Assembly (NCBI GenBank): GCA_001931905.2
Contig: MSJI02000233.1
Coordinates: forward strand, 32,680 to 96,679
Reading direction: 5' to 3'
From: Cladosporium sp. IMV 00045
Taxonomy: Eukaryota; Ascomycota; Dothideomycetes; Cladosporiales; Cladosporiaceae
DNA: 64,000 bases
This document shows, one piece after another, positions 11,628 to 21,053 of the stretch. Numbering within the stretch: position 1 is the first letter of the stretch; each line of letters begins with the position of its first letter. The notes under the pieces were generated by a model. The model searched no databases. It saw only the letters and a list, made by a program, of their open reading frames with translations, and was not told the DNA's origin. The position numbers and the translations under genes are program-made.

Positions 11628-11900
11628 TCAGCGCTTGAAGCCAACCATGGCGGCACATCGCGAGCAGTAGTAGAGGTTCAGGCCATATTGGACCATGTTG
11701 GACTTGCCGGTATTGATGTCGATGCTGGGTGTTCGGTGGCAACGGGAACACCTGGCGAGGTCTGGCGACGAATAGATGTCGTACATGCTTCCTGTTGATG
11801 AAGAGCTGGATGCGGAAGAGGTCGAGTCGTCACTGGTGACATGCAAGACGTTTTGCTGGGGGTGAGGTTGAGGCCTTTGCTTTGGTGCGTAGGCAGACAT
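11628..11900 (-). CDS. Small zinc-ribbon protein, copy 2
   Basis: 90 residues, same start, stop and CxxC...CxxC zinc-ribbon layout as the copy at 7239-7511. It differs by two residues, Asn to Thr in the disordered N-terminal part and Lys to Asn between the cysteine pairs. All four zinc-ligand cysteines are kept. Function is unknown. If the repeat is an assembly artefact, this is the second allele or homeolog and not a second gene. Confidence 0.8.
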   Translation of the reverse strand: MSAYAPKQRPQPHPQQNVLHVTSDDSTSSASSSSSTGSMYDIYSSPDLARCSRCHRTPSIDINTGKSNMVQYGLNLYYCSRCAAMVGFKR

Positions 11901-14753
11901 GCCTGTGGAAAATTGCGGGTGTAGGTCGAGGTTGATATGTAACAGAGCTTATACTCTTGCAGGCCAGACGTATAGTACTGATAGCAGGTCGATTGTCCTA
12001 TGGCCAAAGAGACGTCAAGTGAAAAGTCGTGGATGCGTTGGTATCGAGTTGGAGAGCAAAACAGGTCGAGCCAGGCGAGCTGAGGCGGCCATGGCAGGCT
12101 TTGTATAAACGGAATGCATCGAGGATCGCAGTACCAGGACGAGTAGACGGGCTGCTTGCATCGAGATTTTTGCCTTTGCGGCAGGGCCAGCGCGGGCGTT
12201 TAGGTTGGGTCTCTGATTGCTAGCGTCAAGTCGTAGTGAGTTGACAGCTCCCTGGAGGCATCCACGGGCATCTTGGTCACGCTTGGCTCCATCGTCCCTT
12301 GGTCTGGTGGCCTCGCAAACCCTGCAGCCCTGGTGTTGCAGCAAAGAGACTCCCGTGTCGGCCCTCGATGCGCTTCTGTGAGGCGATCTCGCCCTGCCAT
12401 TTGCTAACGGCCAGCTCCTCCGACCAAAGCGACTCTCCCCTCGTCGCCGTCAATCGCCATCAATCTCCGAATCTGCGCGCGCCCGCCCGGCCCAAGCCCG
12501 CGGATCAACCCAAGGCGCCACATACAACGGTTTGCATCTCTGATCCGCTGCCTTCATCTCTGCGATCCTGTGCCTTGTCCACGCACGCCTCATCTACGCG
12601 ATCTATCTTCCATCGCATCCGCCCGGAGCGCCTGTGTCAGGAATCATCTTTGCTCTGCCTTCGAGGCCCATCGCATCGACACGTCCATGTGAAGATCCGA
12701 TATCGCCCTCCCTCTCCGTGTCACACATTCAAAGGGTACACGCAAGACTCGTCGCTGCGGACGTGCTGAGGCACCAGCAATGGTTTGATTGCACCTGTCA
12801 CAGCTTGCAGCCTCTGCAAAAACCTACCGCGCCAGCGCGTCTAATCTCCTTGGTCGCCAGAAAAGCTCAGCAAGGCCATCCCTCCTTTCCGTGTCGCAGC
12901 ACAGCTCGGCCCGTCCTGCTGATACTTCACTTCTTGCCTGTCATGAGACCGGAAGGATTGTTGTTGTGAACCTAGACGAGCCACCTCGAAAACCCCATCG
13001 GCATCGGGATTGGTGACTCCAGCTCACAGCCGCGCAATTGCGCCCCGCCGATAAGGTCGGTGGCTTGCGGGCCGGACCCTCGAAACGGCCATGCACGCAA
13101 GTGAATCTAGACTCTTCCAAACAGTTGTTTAACCGTCGGGAGCGTCGTTGGCATCTGACACTTGACACAGGGCTGCAACATTGGTATGGCATCGTCATAC
13201 CTGGCAGGTCTCAGCTAAACATCAAAGACAGACTTCAATGTCAAAAAGGAAGTCCTCCACTGCTACAAGCGATTGACGGAACCATCTCGATTCTAGACGA
13301 GGAATCCTTTTCGATTGTTTGTCGAGATGAAAAGCGCCCTGGGCTGTTCCAGACTGGACGATGTTGCGCCTGGCGTCTTCTCAACTACGAGACAATCTGG
13401 ATCTCTATATTTGCACACGTCTTTCTTAATGCCCGGACACCACATCAATATGGGCTTAGACAATTCATTGCTTCCAGCTGTAAGGCTTAGCAACGCTTAG
13501 TGTTGCCCTTCCTTCCGACTCGAAACACTGGATTGATATAATCCAAACTCTATGCCCTGATGCTTCACACTGGTCGTCTGGTGGCGCTGATATATCCCCT
13601 CCCGTCATGAGACTCGACCCCTCCAAGCCTCGCCGCCCATACGGGCCGTTATTCGGCGATGTGATCTCTAGGACAACAAAAGGCGTCGCAATAGTACTCT
13701 ACGGTCTGGGCCGACGAACGCCGTACACAACGGCGCGGCCTTTGTCCTGCGACATGACACACAAACGCTCCCAGGGTCCCACCAAATGTCGAGGATATAC
13801 TAGGCGTTGTCTAGACCTTCAATTTGACAACCGTCTAGAAGACCTCAAACAACCTCAAAGACTTGCCAGACCAGCGCATGAGGTTTGTCTTCAAGCCGTC
13901 GTGTCCCATCCATGTCGGGAGGCCGACATGCAGGCTGTTTCATCGAAGTCTCCATCGGCTACGTTCACCTCATGTCAAGCTCCCCAGGTAGCTTTTCTCA
14001 CTGACAGCTCACAGGTATTGCACTATCATGACCTTTCTGCGAGCTTATAGCCACCACCGGCCCCATCACACGCCGAAAGATTTCTTGGCCTCCTCTTGGC
14101 CTCACCAACCAAGCCATCTTCATTACCACCATCAATCGCGAGACTTCACCATTTTTGATTGCTGGCGCTGTTCTGGCAACCTTGCCTGCCACGACCAACT
14201 TGGTGCCGATTGACTACCTTGTGACCTGGAAGCCTTGGAACTGCAGTGATGGAGAGCGCAGACTTCTCGTGTTGTGCCCTCAACTGGTCGTACTCATTCT
14301 TGCTCAGCCCCGATGCTGTAGTTCAGTCTCGATTGCAATCCGTGTGGCACTGAAAACGACCAAAACGTCGAGACCAGCATATTATCTTGCCCATGTACTT
14401 TGAGAGTGACACTCCTACAACCACACAACGCCTATATCAACCCAGAATCCGAATTTTACATTCTCCATCCATGTCTCTGCTCCTCGAAACTCAATGCAAC
14501 ACTCTGATCATCAGTACAACAGCTGAAGATACATGCAAGGATGGCAAAGTCTCCAAAATGCGATCCCGGACGCAGAAGGAGCGCCCTCCGAAGTGCTGTA
14601 CTGATGTTCATCCGTGAATGCAACAATATGCGCGTGACGAGAAGTCTCCTGTCACTTCGTTCGATGTACTTGAGCTTTCGCCAGTGCATGCTGTGGCTGA
14701 GCATAAATTTGAGGTACATATTCAATTGACCCAAGAAGTAGATATCTCCAACA
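11901..14753. other. Non-coding part of repeat copy 2
   Basis: Counterpart of 7512-10358, with substitutions and small indels spread along its whole length. No gene supported. Confidence 0.55.
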
Positions 14754-14834
14754 GGCGAAGTAGCAAAGTGGTTACTGCGATTGACTAGAAATCAATTCCC
14801 TTCGGGGGCGTAGGTTCGAATCCTGCCTTCGTCG
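14754..14834 (+). tRNA. tRNA-Ser (AGA), copy 2
   Basis: Base-for-base identical to the tRNA at 10359-10439, with the same acceptor, anticodon loop CTAGAAA, variable arm and internal promoter boxes. Flanking DNA differs. Identity of all 81 nt inside diverged surroundings indicates selection on the tRNA. Confidence 0.93.
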
Positions 14835-15657
14835 GAGATCCTTCATTTTTTGGATTTGGGAGTTGTTCTTTTGGTCGTCTTGTTGGTTTAGTTCGACCCT
14901 GACTCTGGTCGTTCGGGGCTGATGGATGGTCACTTGTTGACGGGATTATGCTCTTCGAAAAACGACTGCGTTCCGAAATTTTTGACATAGTAGTCCCTGC
15001 TAATCAGCGAGAAGAGATTACCTTGTGCTCTTTTCCGATAACATCGATTTTGGTTGTTATAGTTGTGTCATTTTGGCTTTCGTGATGGTGGCCACACGCC
15101 CGTTCAAAATCCTGTCTCACTCCAAGCTATCTCCCGCAAAACACTCTTCTCTCAAGTTACTACTTCCTCTCTAGATGTATAGGTCTTGTTGCGACGAAAT
15201 ATTGTTCCAATGAAATATCCTTCAAAGGCTTGTCTCCTTGTCACATCTTTGCACTGGGTGCTCGCAAAGGACGGTCTCGGACGTATTTATTGACGCTTAT
15301 GCGAGAGGTTGCATTACTGCTATGAATACATGTATTTGGTAACGAAGAGCAGGTGTTTGCCTCACTACTTCGCAATCTGTTCTTTCTGCCACTGGGTATG
15401 TACATGGGAATGTACAGAGACTATGAGACGTAGCCTGCTCCCTCCCGCTCGATGGTATGAGAGCGACTACGAGAGCTCAAGGCTATACCACTGCATCTTC
15501 CTAGCAAGATGCCTCAACCGTCACAGCAGCATGTGTGAACAAGCGATATCCGACCTCCTTCCCTGCCTTGCTTCCACCCCTTCATCAATCATACTTTCTT
15601 CTCCCATCACCTCGCGATAGCGTCGCAAGATGTACAGATGAAAAATCAAAAGACCTG

Positions 15658-15786
15658 TCAGGCATACCGCCAAACCCTCCCAAACACGGCCGGCCGAAGC
15701 CAGACACCATGATGGGCTGAGATCATCGCCACGCGACCGAAGTCGCGCACGTCGGCATCACTCTTGGGCTCGGGGCATCGGCTCAT
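15658..15786 (-). CDS. Possible 42-residue ORF, copy 2
   Basis: Counterpart of 11340-11468, with the same length and frame, ending WRYA. On this side the upstream minus-strand DNA (15865-16110) has candidate splice sites (GTAAGTGAAG near 16103, CCTGCAG near 15995, GTGAGTATCC near 15937, CCTGCAG near 15865). It might therefore be the terminal exon of a small gene with leader introns. Unproven. Confidence 0.25.
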   Translation of the reverse strand: MSRCPEPKSDADVRDFGRVAMISAHHGVWLRPAVFGRVWRYA

Positions 15787-16285
15787 CAGCCAGGTTGGAG
15801 TCTGTGGCTCATGTAGAGAACACAGTTATGGACGTTTACTATAGAAATGATTCTATGAAGTCTGCAGGTACTGTTAGTGCTCTGGTACAGGGGGAGACTG
15901 CAAGCTGCACAGTATGGGGGGCTTGGGGATACTCACAAAGTCGCGTGAAGAAAAAAGGAACCAGAGTTGGGCGGAAGTTGAGAATTAGTTATACCTGCAG
16001 GAAGGAGCGCCAAGCTTTGCGGCGAGGCGGGAATGCTAGCCCGGAAGCGAGAGAGTCTCCGCCGAAGCACCGCGGCAGAGCAGGGTTGTAGTCTTCACTT
16101 ACGTGAGAAAAGTTATCATTTTGCTATAACATCGTCGCCAGCGCTCGCTCTACATTGCGTTCGTCGGCGCTTAGATCAGGTGCACGATTGCCGGGGTGAT
16201 CATGCTGGCTTCGGCGCTCAATAGACCCAAGAGCGTTGACCATGATGCAGAACTTGCAGCGCATTTTTACGTTCTAGATGCAGAG

Positions 16286-16311
16286 AAAAGAGAAGAGAAG
16301 AGAAGAGAAAA
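16286..16311. repeat. GAAGA microsatellite
   Basis: Four to five tandem purine-rich AGAGA/GAAGA units. Confidence 0.85.
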
Positions 16312-16909
16312 TCTGTTTTTGGGCCAGAGCACTGCTCATGGTCTCTTTCAAGTTCGAGGATCCGTTTGCGGAATTTCAAATGATCGCTCCGTATCACACC
16401 TACGCCTCGTGAAGCTATGCATGAATGGCTATGGTTAAGGCTCGTTCTCGACACCAACTAGGCTTCGAGTCCCCGGGACGCTTGAGCGTATCGCGAACCG
16501 TCGATCATATGGATCGAGCGTACATGGCGCTAGAAGATAGGCTTATAGTATGTTTGAGAAAATTGTTTGTAGAACATGTTCTCGACCAGGCTTCATCTCG
16601 ATGCGCATTAAACGGCTTCTCGGCTCACATAGTCGCTTTTTGACATGATTGATGTAATTTGCTCACTCAGTAATCTTCGGCGAGACGCTGACGTTCCATT
16701 TGATACATGGTGGTAGTAGATCATTTCAGAGGGCATGTAACAGTTCGTCTGGCAGAAGAAGCACAGGCAAACCAACTCAGCCAGACGACTTGACGATTGA
16801 TCAAACTTCACGTTCTCACCTAACGATTGGCCAAGCTTCCGTCCGATAGTTGAATAAGAGTGCTTGAAAGCCGAATTGATGAAATAACAATCTAGGATGC
16901 CACTCTTTC

Positions 16910-16941
16910 GCCTTGATACGATATCTCGAGGATATCAAGGC
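16910..16941. repeat. Short inverted repeat
   Basis: Perfect 9-base arms GCCTTGATA and TATCAAGGC around a 14-base centre. It lies 16 bases from the telomere-like motif. Confidence 0.8.
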
Positions 16942-16957
16942 TGATTCTTGGGGTAAG

Positions 16958-16970
16958 TAGGGTTAGGGTT
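16958..16970. repeat. Interstitial telomere-like motif
   Basis: TAGGGTTAGGGTT, two consecutive TTAGGG-type units in intergenic DNA. Too short to prove a telomere fusion. Confidence 0.6.
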
Positions 16971-17193
16971 TTTGGATAGTCAGACCTTGTGTTTAATCAA
17001 TCACCCCGATGATGCTACAAAAGTTTGTTACTCAATTGACACTGAAGGAAGGTGCATTTAAGCAACAGTATTTATAACAGTGTATATGCATCTACTCAGC
17101 TACAAATCGATACGATTCAGCCGACCAAAGATGCAAGGAGATGCACGATCGTGAACATCAACAGAAGAACGAAAGAAGACATCACAAACTCCC

Positions 17194-18060
17194 TCAATCG
17201 CCCACCAACATAACGCAACCCATAGCCGCCCCAGCGGCCAACCCACCCATAACAACCATCTGCGCCCCCTCAACCGCACACCCGACCCGACTCCTCTCAT
17301 CCAACAAACCCGCCTTCACCCACCCAAAAGCAAACAGCGCCACCGCCATGACCGCCACACTCGCCTGGAAAGCAGCACGCATCCCATCGAAGATCAAATA
17401 CGGCACCAGAGGAACCATGCCGCCGAAAAAGTACCCCGCCGCAATCATCAACCCGGCCTTGACAGCTCTCTCCGCCGTATACTCCGGCGCGGCCAGCCCG
17501 TGACAGAAGCGCATGAGGAACTCAACCAACCTCTCCGGCTCCCTTCTCAAACTCCCAAGCACATCCTCCACCATCCCAGCCGCGATCCCAAACTCCCCAA
17601 AAGCCTCTCTCACCATCCCTGCCGCCCGATCCGGCTCCTCTCGCACCAGATGCTGCGTTTGGGTTAATGCGGAGCGGTATCCCGCCGCTTCGCTCCGTGC
17701 TCCCAGGTAGCCGCCGAGGCCCATGGAGATCGCGCCGGCGGTGAGCTCGGCGAGTCCGCCGTTGATGACGAGGTGCGTGTCTCCTAGGGCGGAGAGGCCG
17801 GCTGTTAGGGCGAAGGGGACGGTGAGGCCGTCGGAGAGGCCGAGGGTGGCGTCTGCTAGGAGGCGGGAGTGGGCTTTTGTGTTGGGGTTGGGTGAGGGGG
17901 GTTGGTGGGGTTTTTCGTTGGTGGGTGGGCGTGTTGTTGATGATGTTGAATCTTGTGAGTGTCGGTATGGAGAGTTGTGGATGTTGTGTTGTGGTAATGG
18001 CGAATAATTTCGCGAGGAATTGCGAGGAAATATGAGGGATTTGATGAAAGCTAGAGACAT
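17194..18060 (-). CDS. CCC1/VIT family vacuolar iron-manganese transporter
   Basis: Single-exon frame of 288 residues. An N-terminal disordered segment of ~65 residues rich in Ser, Pro and Asn is followed by the VIT/CCC1 signature (ADATLGLSDGLTVPFAL) in the first helix. Next come a small-residue helix (ELTAGAISMGLGGYLGARSE), a soluble metal-binding helical loop with acidic residues (EEPDRAAGMV, EDVLGSLRRE), and three C-terminal membrane helices. Five helices and the long acidic loop match the family, whose members carry ferrous iron and manganese from cytosol into the vacuole in exchange for protons, for storage and detoxification. In other fungi the gene is induced under iron excess. I looked at the 460-bp promoter and found no clear paired CCAAT/GATA site. 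Confidence 0.92.
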   Translation of the reverse strand: MSLAFIKSLIFPRNSSRNYSPLPQHNIHNSPYRHSQDSTSSTTRPPTNEKPHQPPSPNPNTKAHSRLLADATLGLSDGLTVPFALTAGLSALGDTHLVINGGLAELTAGAISMGLGGYLGARSEAAGYRSALTQTQHLVREEPDRAAGMVREAFGEFGIAAGMVEDVLGSLRREPERLVEFLMRFCHGLAAPEYTAERAVKAGLMIAAGYFFGGMVPLVPYLIFDGMRAAFQASVAVMAVALFAFGWVKAGLLDERSRVGCAVEGAQMVVMGGLAAGAAMGCVMLVGD

Positions 18061-18520
18061 CTTGTAGACGTCTTGTTGGGTGTTGGAGAGATGTATCTAA
18101 TGTTATCGCAGAGCAATTGAATTAAAGGAACAGAAACAAAAGCGAAACGAAAGTCAGAAACAGGGGACGGCCGAGGAGGGCGGGGACACAGTCTTTATTG
18201 TTTGCCACATACCCACTTGTGCTCCAACACGTGGATCAAATCAGAACTCGATCGCCATGAGCACAAACTCTGCTCCCCGCGCCCGTGAAATGCAGATCAG
18301 AGCGAACGTAGAGAGAAACAGTATTTAGATAGAAGCAGTACTGTAAGAGTCGTATCTACGAGAACGCGATTTCCAACTTATGCTGGCATTAGAAGAGTTT
18401 TGTGATAGGGGGAAATGATCGGGCATTAAACAAATGAATTCGACAATCGCGTGAGGCACCTTTGCTGGTACATTTATAAATTCATCTACTGAGATCGAAA
18501 CCTCGACTTTTTAACACTAT
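18061..18520. other. Intergenic, promoter of the CCC1 gene
   Basis: 460 bp between the CCC1 start and the 3' end of the acid phosphatase locus. A TTATC element lies at about 18099. No gene. Confidence 0.5.
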
Positions 18521-20090
18521 TTAGTTCTGAGCATCGTTCACGTCGTAACCGGGCGGCGGGTGTTGGCCATCAGGGATTTCGACGCTCGGGGTGTAGTAGG
18601 TCGCGGGGACCTTAGCATGCTTGGGAGCAGGAGGGGCAGGAGGAGCGTCTTTAGGACCAGGACCGTAAGCCTTAGGAGGATGCTCTTGACCAGGCTGAGG
18701 AGGGGAGGGTCCCTTCTCGCCACCCCATTTCTCGACGATGGACGGCAGAACGGTCCTGCCAGAGCCGGGAGATCGGATGTGAACGTTCGGCGCCTCGTAC
18801 GGAGCTTTCTGGAAGTCCTCGTTGAGTGGGCCAGCGTAAGAGCTGTTGAAGAAGATGGAGGGGTTGGAGCCAGTAGCCGCATCCCACGAGCGGACATGGT
18901 CGCCTGTCTTCTCGCCAACGAATTTGAAGACGTTGGCACCGACGTCGAAGCGACCGAGAGTGTGAAGGTCCCAGTTGGCCTCAACAGTGCTGATCTCGGA
19001 GTAGTGGTTGTAGTAGTTATCGTCGCTTGTGCCCTTGAGGTGTTCAGGGACAGCATCGCCAAGGAGGATGCTGAAAACACGGTTGGACTTGGGGTAAGTT
19101 TCGGTCTCGTCGAAGGTGATGAGAACGAGAGTGCGGTCCCAGAAGCTAGAGTTCTTGTCGTTGAGGAGGGGTTCCAACAGATCACGGCACCATTTGCCAG
19201 CGACTGTTACAGAAGTGTCTAGAAAAAGAAAGTCAGTTGTGATACCATGATGGCAACGATAAATGTCGTTGATTCACCACTCGCGAGGACGCTCGTAGTT
19301 CAAGAAAGGCAGTAAAACATACTAGACACAAGTAAGCTTGAATCCCATAAATCTACAGCTCATCTGAACATACCCATGACCATCTGATGTCATGTTGGGC
19401 GTAATGAACATCCACTGCGGCAGCTTGCCCTCGGCCAAGTCCTTGTGGAACATGGAGGCATCTTTGTCGACCATGGAGATGTTCTTCTGAACGCTGAGAC
19501 GCTCAGGAGTAGTGTTGCTGTCATAAATGACTGGAGGGTTGTGCTTCCTGACGTAGTCGTTTGCTTTGGTCTGAGGGTTGTTCCAGGCCTTGCCTTCGAA
19601 GCCAGAGTACGGCATGTCCTCTTGGTAAGTACCCCATGAGATGCCCTTGTCTTCGAGAAGGTCAATGACAGAGGAAACGTTGGCGTCAATCTGTTTGAAG
19701 TCATCGTTGTCACAGCCGAAAGTGTCACCGCCGATTGCGGCAATGTAGTTGGGCATGGATGGATGAGTGACGCCGAAGTAGTTGTTGACGCTGATTCCCT
19801 GAGAGGCCAGCCAGTGCAGGTCAGGGTCGGCAAAGGCCTTGTCCTAGTCTGTGTTCTCTAGCCAGATGGTGACAAAACGATCAAAGACCTATATGGACTA
19901 TATCAGCGAACGTCTTGAAGGCATGGAACACCAACTTTGAACCAACCTTGCCAGGGACATGAGATGTCGGCTGGGAGGTCTTCGCCGTGGCCTGGGCTGC
20001 CGCAACACTGGCACTTGCGGTAGCAGTGTAGATGTCCGCCTGGGCTGCAGCGCCAACAACGGCGAGAGCACCAAGAGCAAAGGAGTTCAT
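18521..20090 (-). pseudogene. Secreted acid phosphatase, apparently inactivated
   Basis: Three-exon locus of the fungal PhoA-type acid phosphatase group (phosphoesterase family PF04185). Exon 1 (20090-19947) codes a signal peptide (MNSFALGALAVVGAAAQA). Intron 19889-19946 joins in frame to exon 2, with FDRFVTIWLENTD, THPSMPNYIAAIGGD and TPNMTSDGH. Exon 3 (19218-18521) has LITFDETETY, YNHYSEISTVE and a Pro-rich tail. Two lesions are visible. An in-frame TAG at 19844-19846 sits directly after LENTD, where relatives have Tyr as I recall. At the intron-2 donor an extra G leaves the only GT (19373) one base out of frame with exon 3. Intact, it would release phosphate from organic esters outside the cell. 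Either a pseudogene or two base-calling errors; two independent lesions favour decay. Confidence 0.72.
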
Positions 20091-21053
20091 GCTGGCGACG
20101 TCCACGAGATCAGAAATCCGATACGGTGGAAGAGCACGCAGGAAGGCGACGTAGAGCGCTTGGAAGAAGGAGACGAGGCTTTCCATGTTCGAGCAGGCAG
20201 ACTCGATGATTATATATGTCGATACAGACTTCCTAGACCAGACACAGGCTAGGAACCTTCAGCCGCCACTGTGGAGTGTTTGGAGGAGATGCTTGGTGCT
20301 AGAAGATACCTAGACCAGCATGAGATGCCGTTCACCCGGGTGTCGGACAAGGCTGCGGTCAGCAAGTCGACTTTGTTCATTGGCGAAGAAGGTCTCGTGG
20401 CCTTCAACGGCAACACGTGCTGCCGCAGTCGGAAGTGGGTTTGAAGCGAAGCATCTGCCCTGCAGGCTAAGCAAGACCAAGGCCATCCACCAAGCTCATA
20501 CCATTCGAACCTTGATGGCCTGAATGCCTCCATAGGACGTGTATGGCGGGTTGCTTAGCGAGGAATGTGCCGTGTTGTCCTGCGAGGCTGCGAAGGGACG
20601 TTGACGTTCGGTCGACGTCTGGCGTGGGATGGGAAACGTGCAGCGACAGGCGAAATGATTGGCCAGCGGCTGTATCCGAGAGACGGCAATATTGGAGACC
20701 TCGCATCCTTGCCAACTCAACGTACCGCGATCTATAGACCGAGAAGAGAAGGAGGTTCTCATACGCTGGAAGATGTTCGAAGATCACTACTCCCCTGCGT
20801 CTCTGCCGTTGGTCGTCGGCCAGGGACTCGCTTCGTTCACAAGTCTTCGTTCCACGCACACAACCAAGCGCTTCTCTTGCGTATCGACATGACCCCCTTT
20901 CGTTGCTAGCCTACCATTTGCCGTCTTACTCGCGAGGCATACCTCAGCCTTTACCCTTGGGGCATCTGTGACTAGACATACAGGTCCATTCTAGCCAAAC
21001 CTCAAAACCGTTTATCTCGCTCTCGATATCTGGGCGTTGATTCTCGAGAAATC
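20091..21053. other. Divergent intergenic region
   Basis: 963 bp between the phosphatase start and the multicopper oxidase start, so it should hold both promoters. Short overlapping frames (for example 20467-20859 minus) have no recognisable motif and are probably chance. Confidence 0.5.

Larger units (their letters stand above)
11567..15864. repeat. Tandem 4.3-kb repeat, copy 2
   Basis: Second copy of the unit at 7178-11546, same order and orientation, about 70 bp shorter through indels. Both genes of the unit (zinc-ribbon protein, tRNA-Ser) are intact. Base composition is not AT-shifted between copies, so no RIP-type mutation burden is visible despite a repeat length well above what RIP usually acts on. 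Confidence 0.95.
15865..17193. other. Intergenic right of the repeat
   Basis: Unique sequence with no supported gene. It holds a GAAGA-type microsatellite (16286-16311), a 9-bp-arm inverted repeat (16910-16941) and a short telomere-like motif (16958-16970), listed separately. Confidence 0.5.

Noticed and set aside
8541..13198. 85-codon frame present in both repeat copies (8541-8798 and 12941-13198)
   Set aside because: Most differences between copies change residues and no motif is visible. Its retention reflects recent common origin.
17194..21053. An iron gene cluster (CCC1 with the multicopper oxidase)
   Set aside because: A phosphatase locus lies between, no FTR1 permease is present, and no shared regulatory site was seen.
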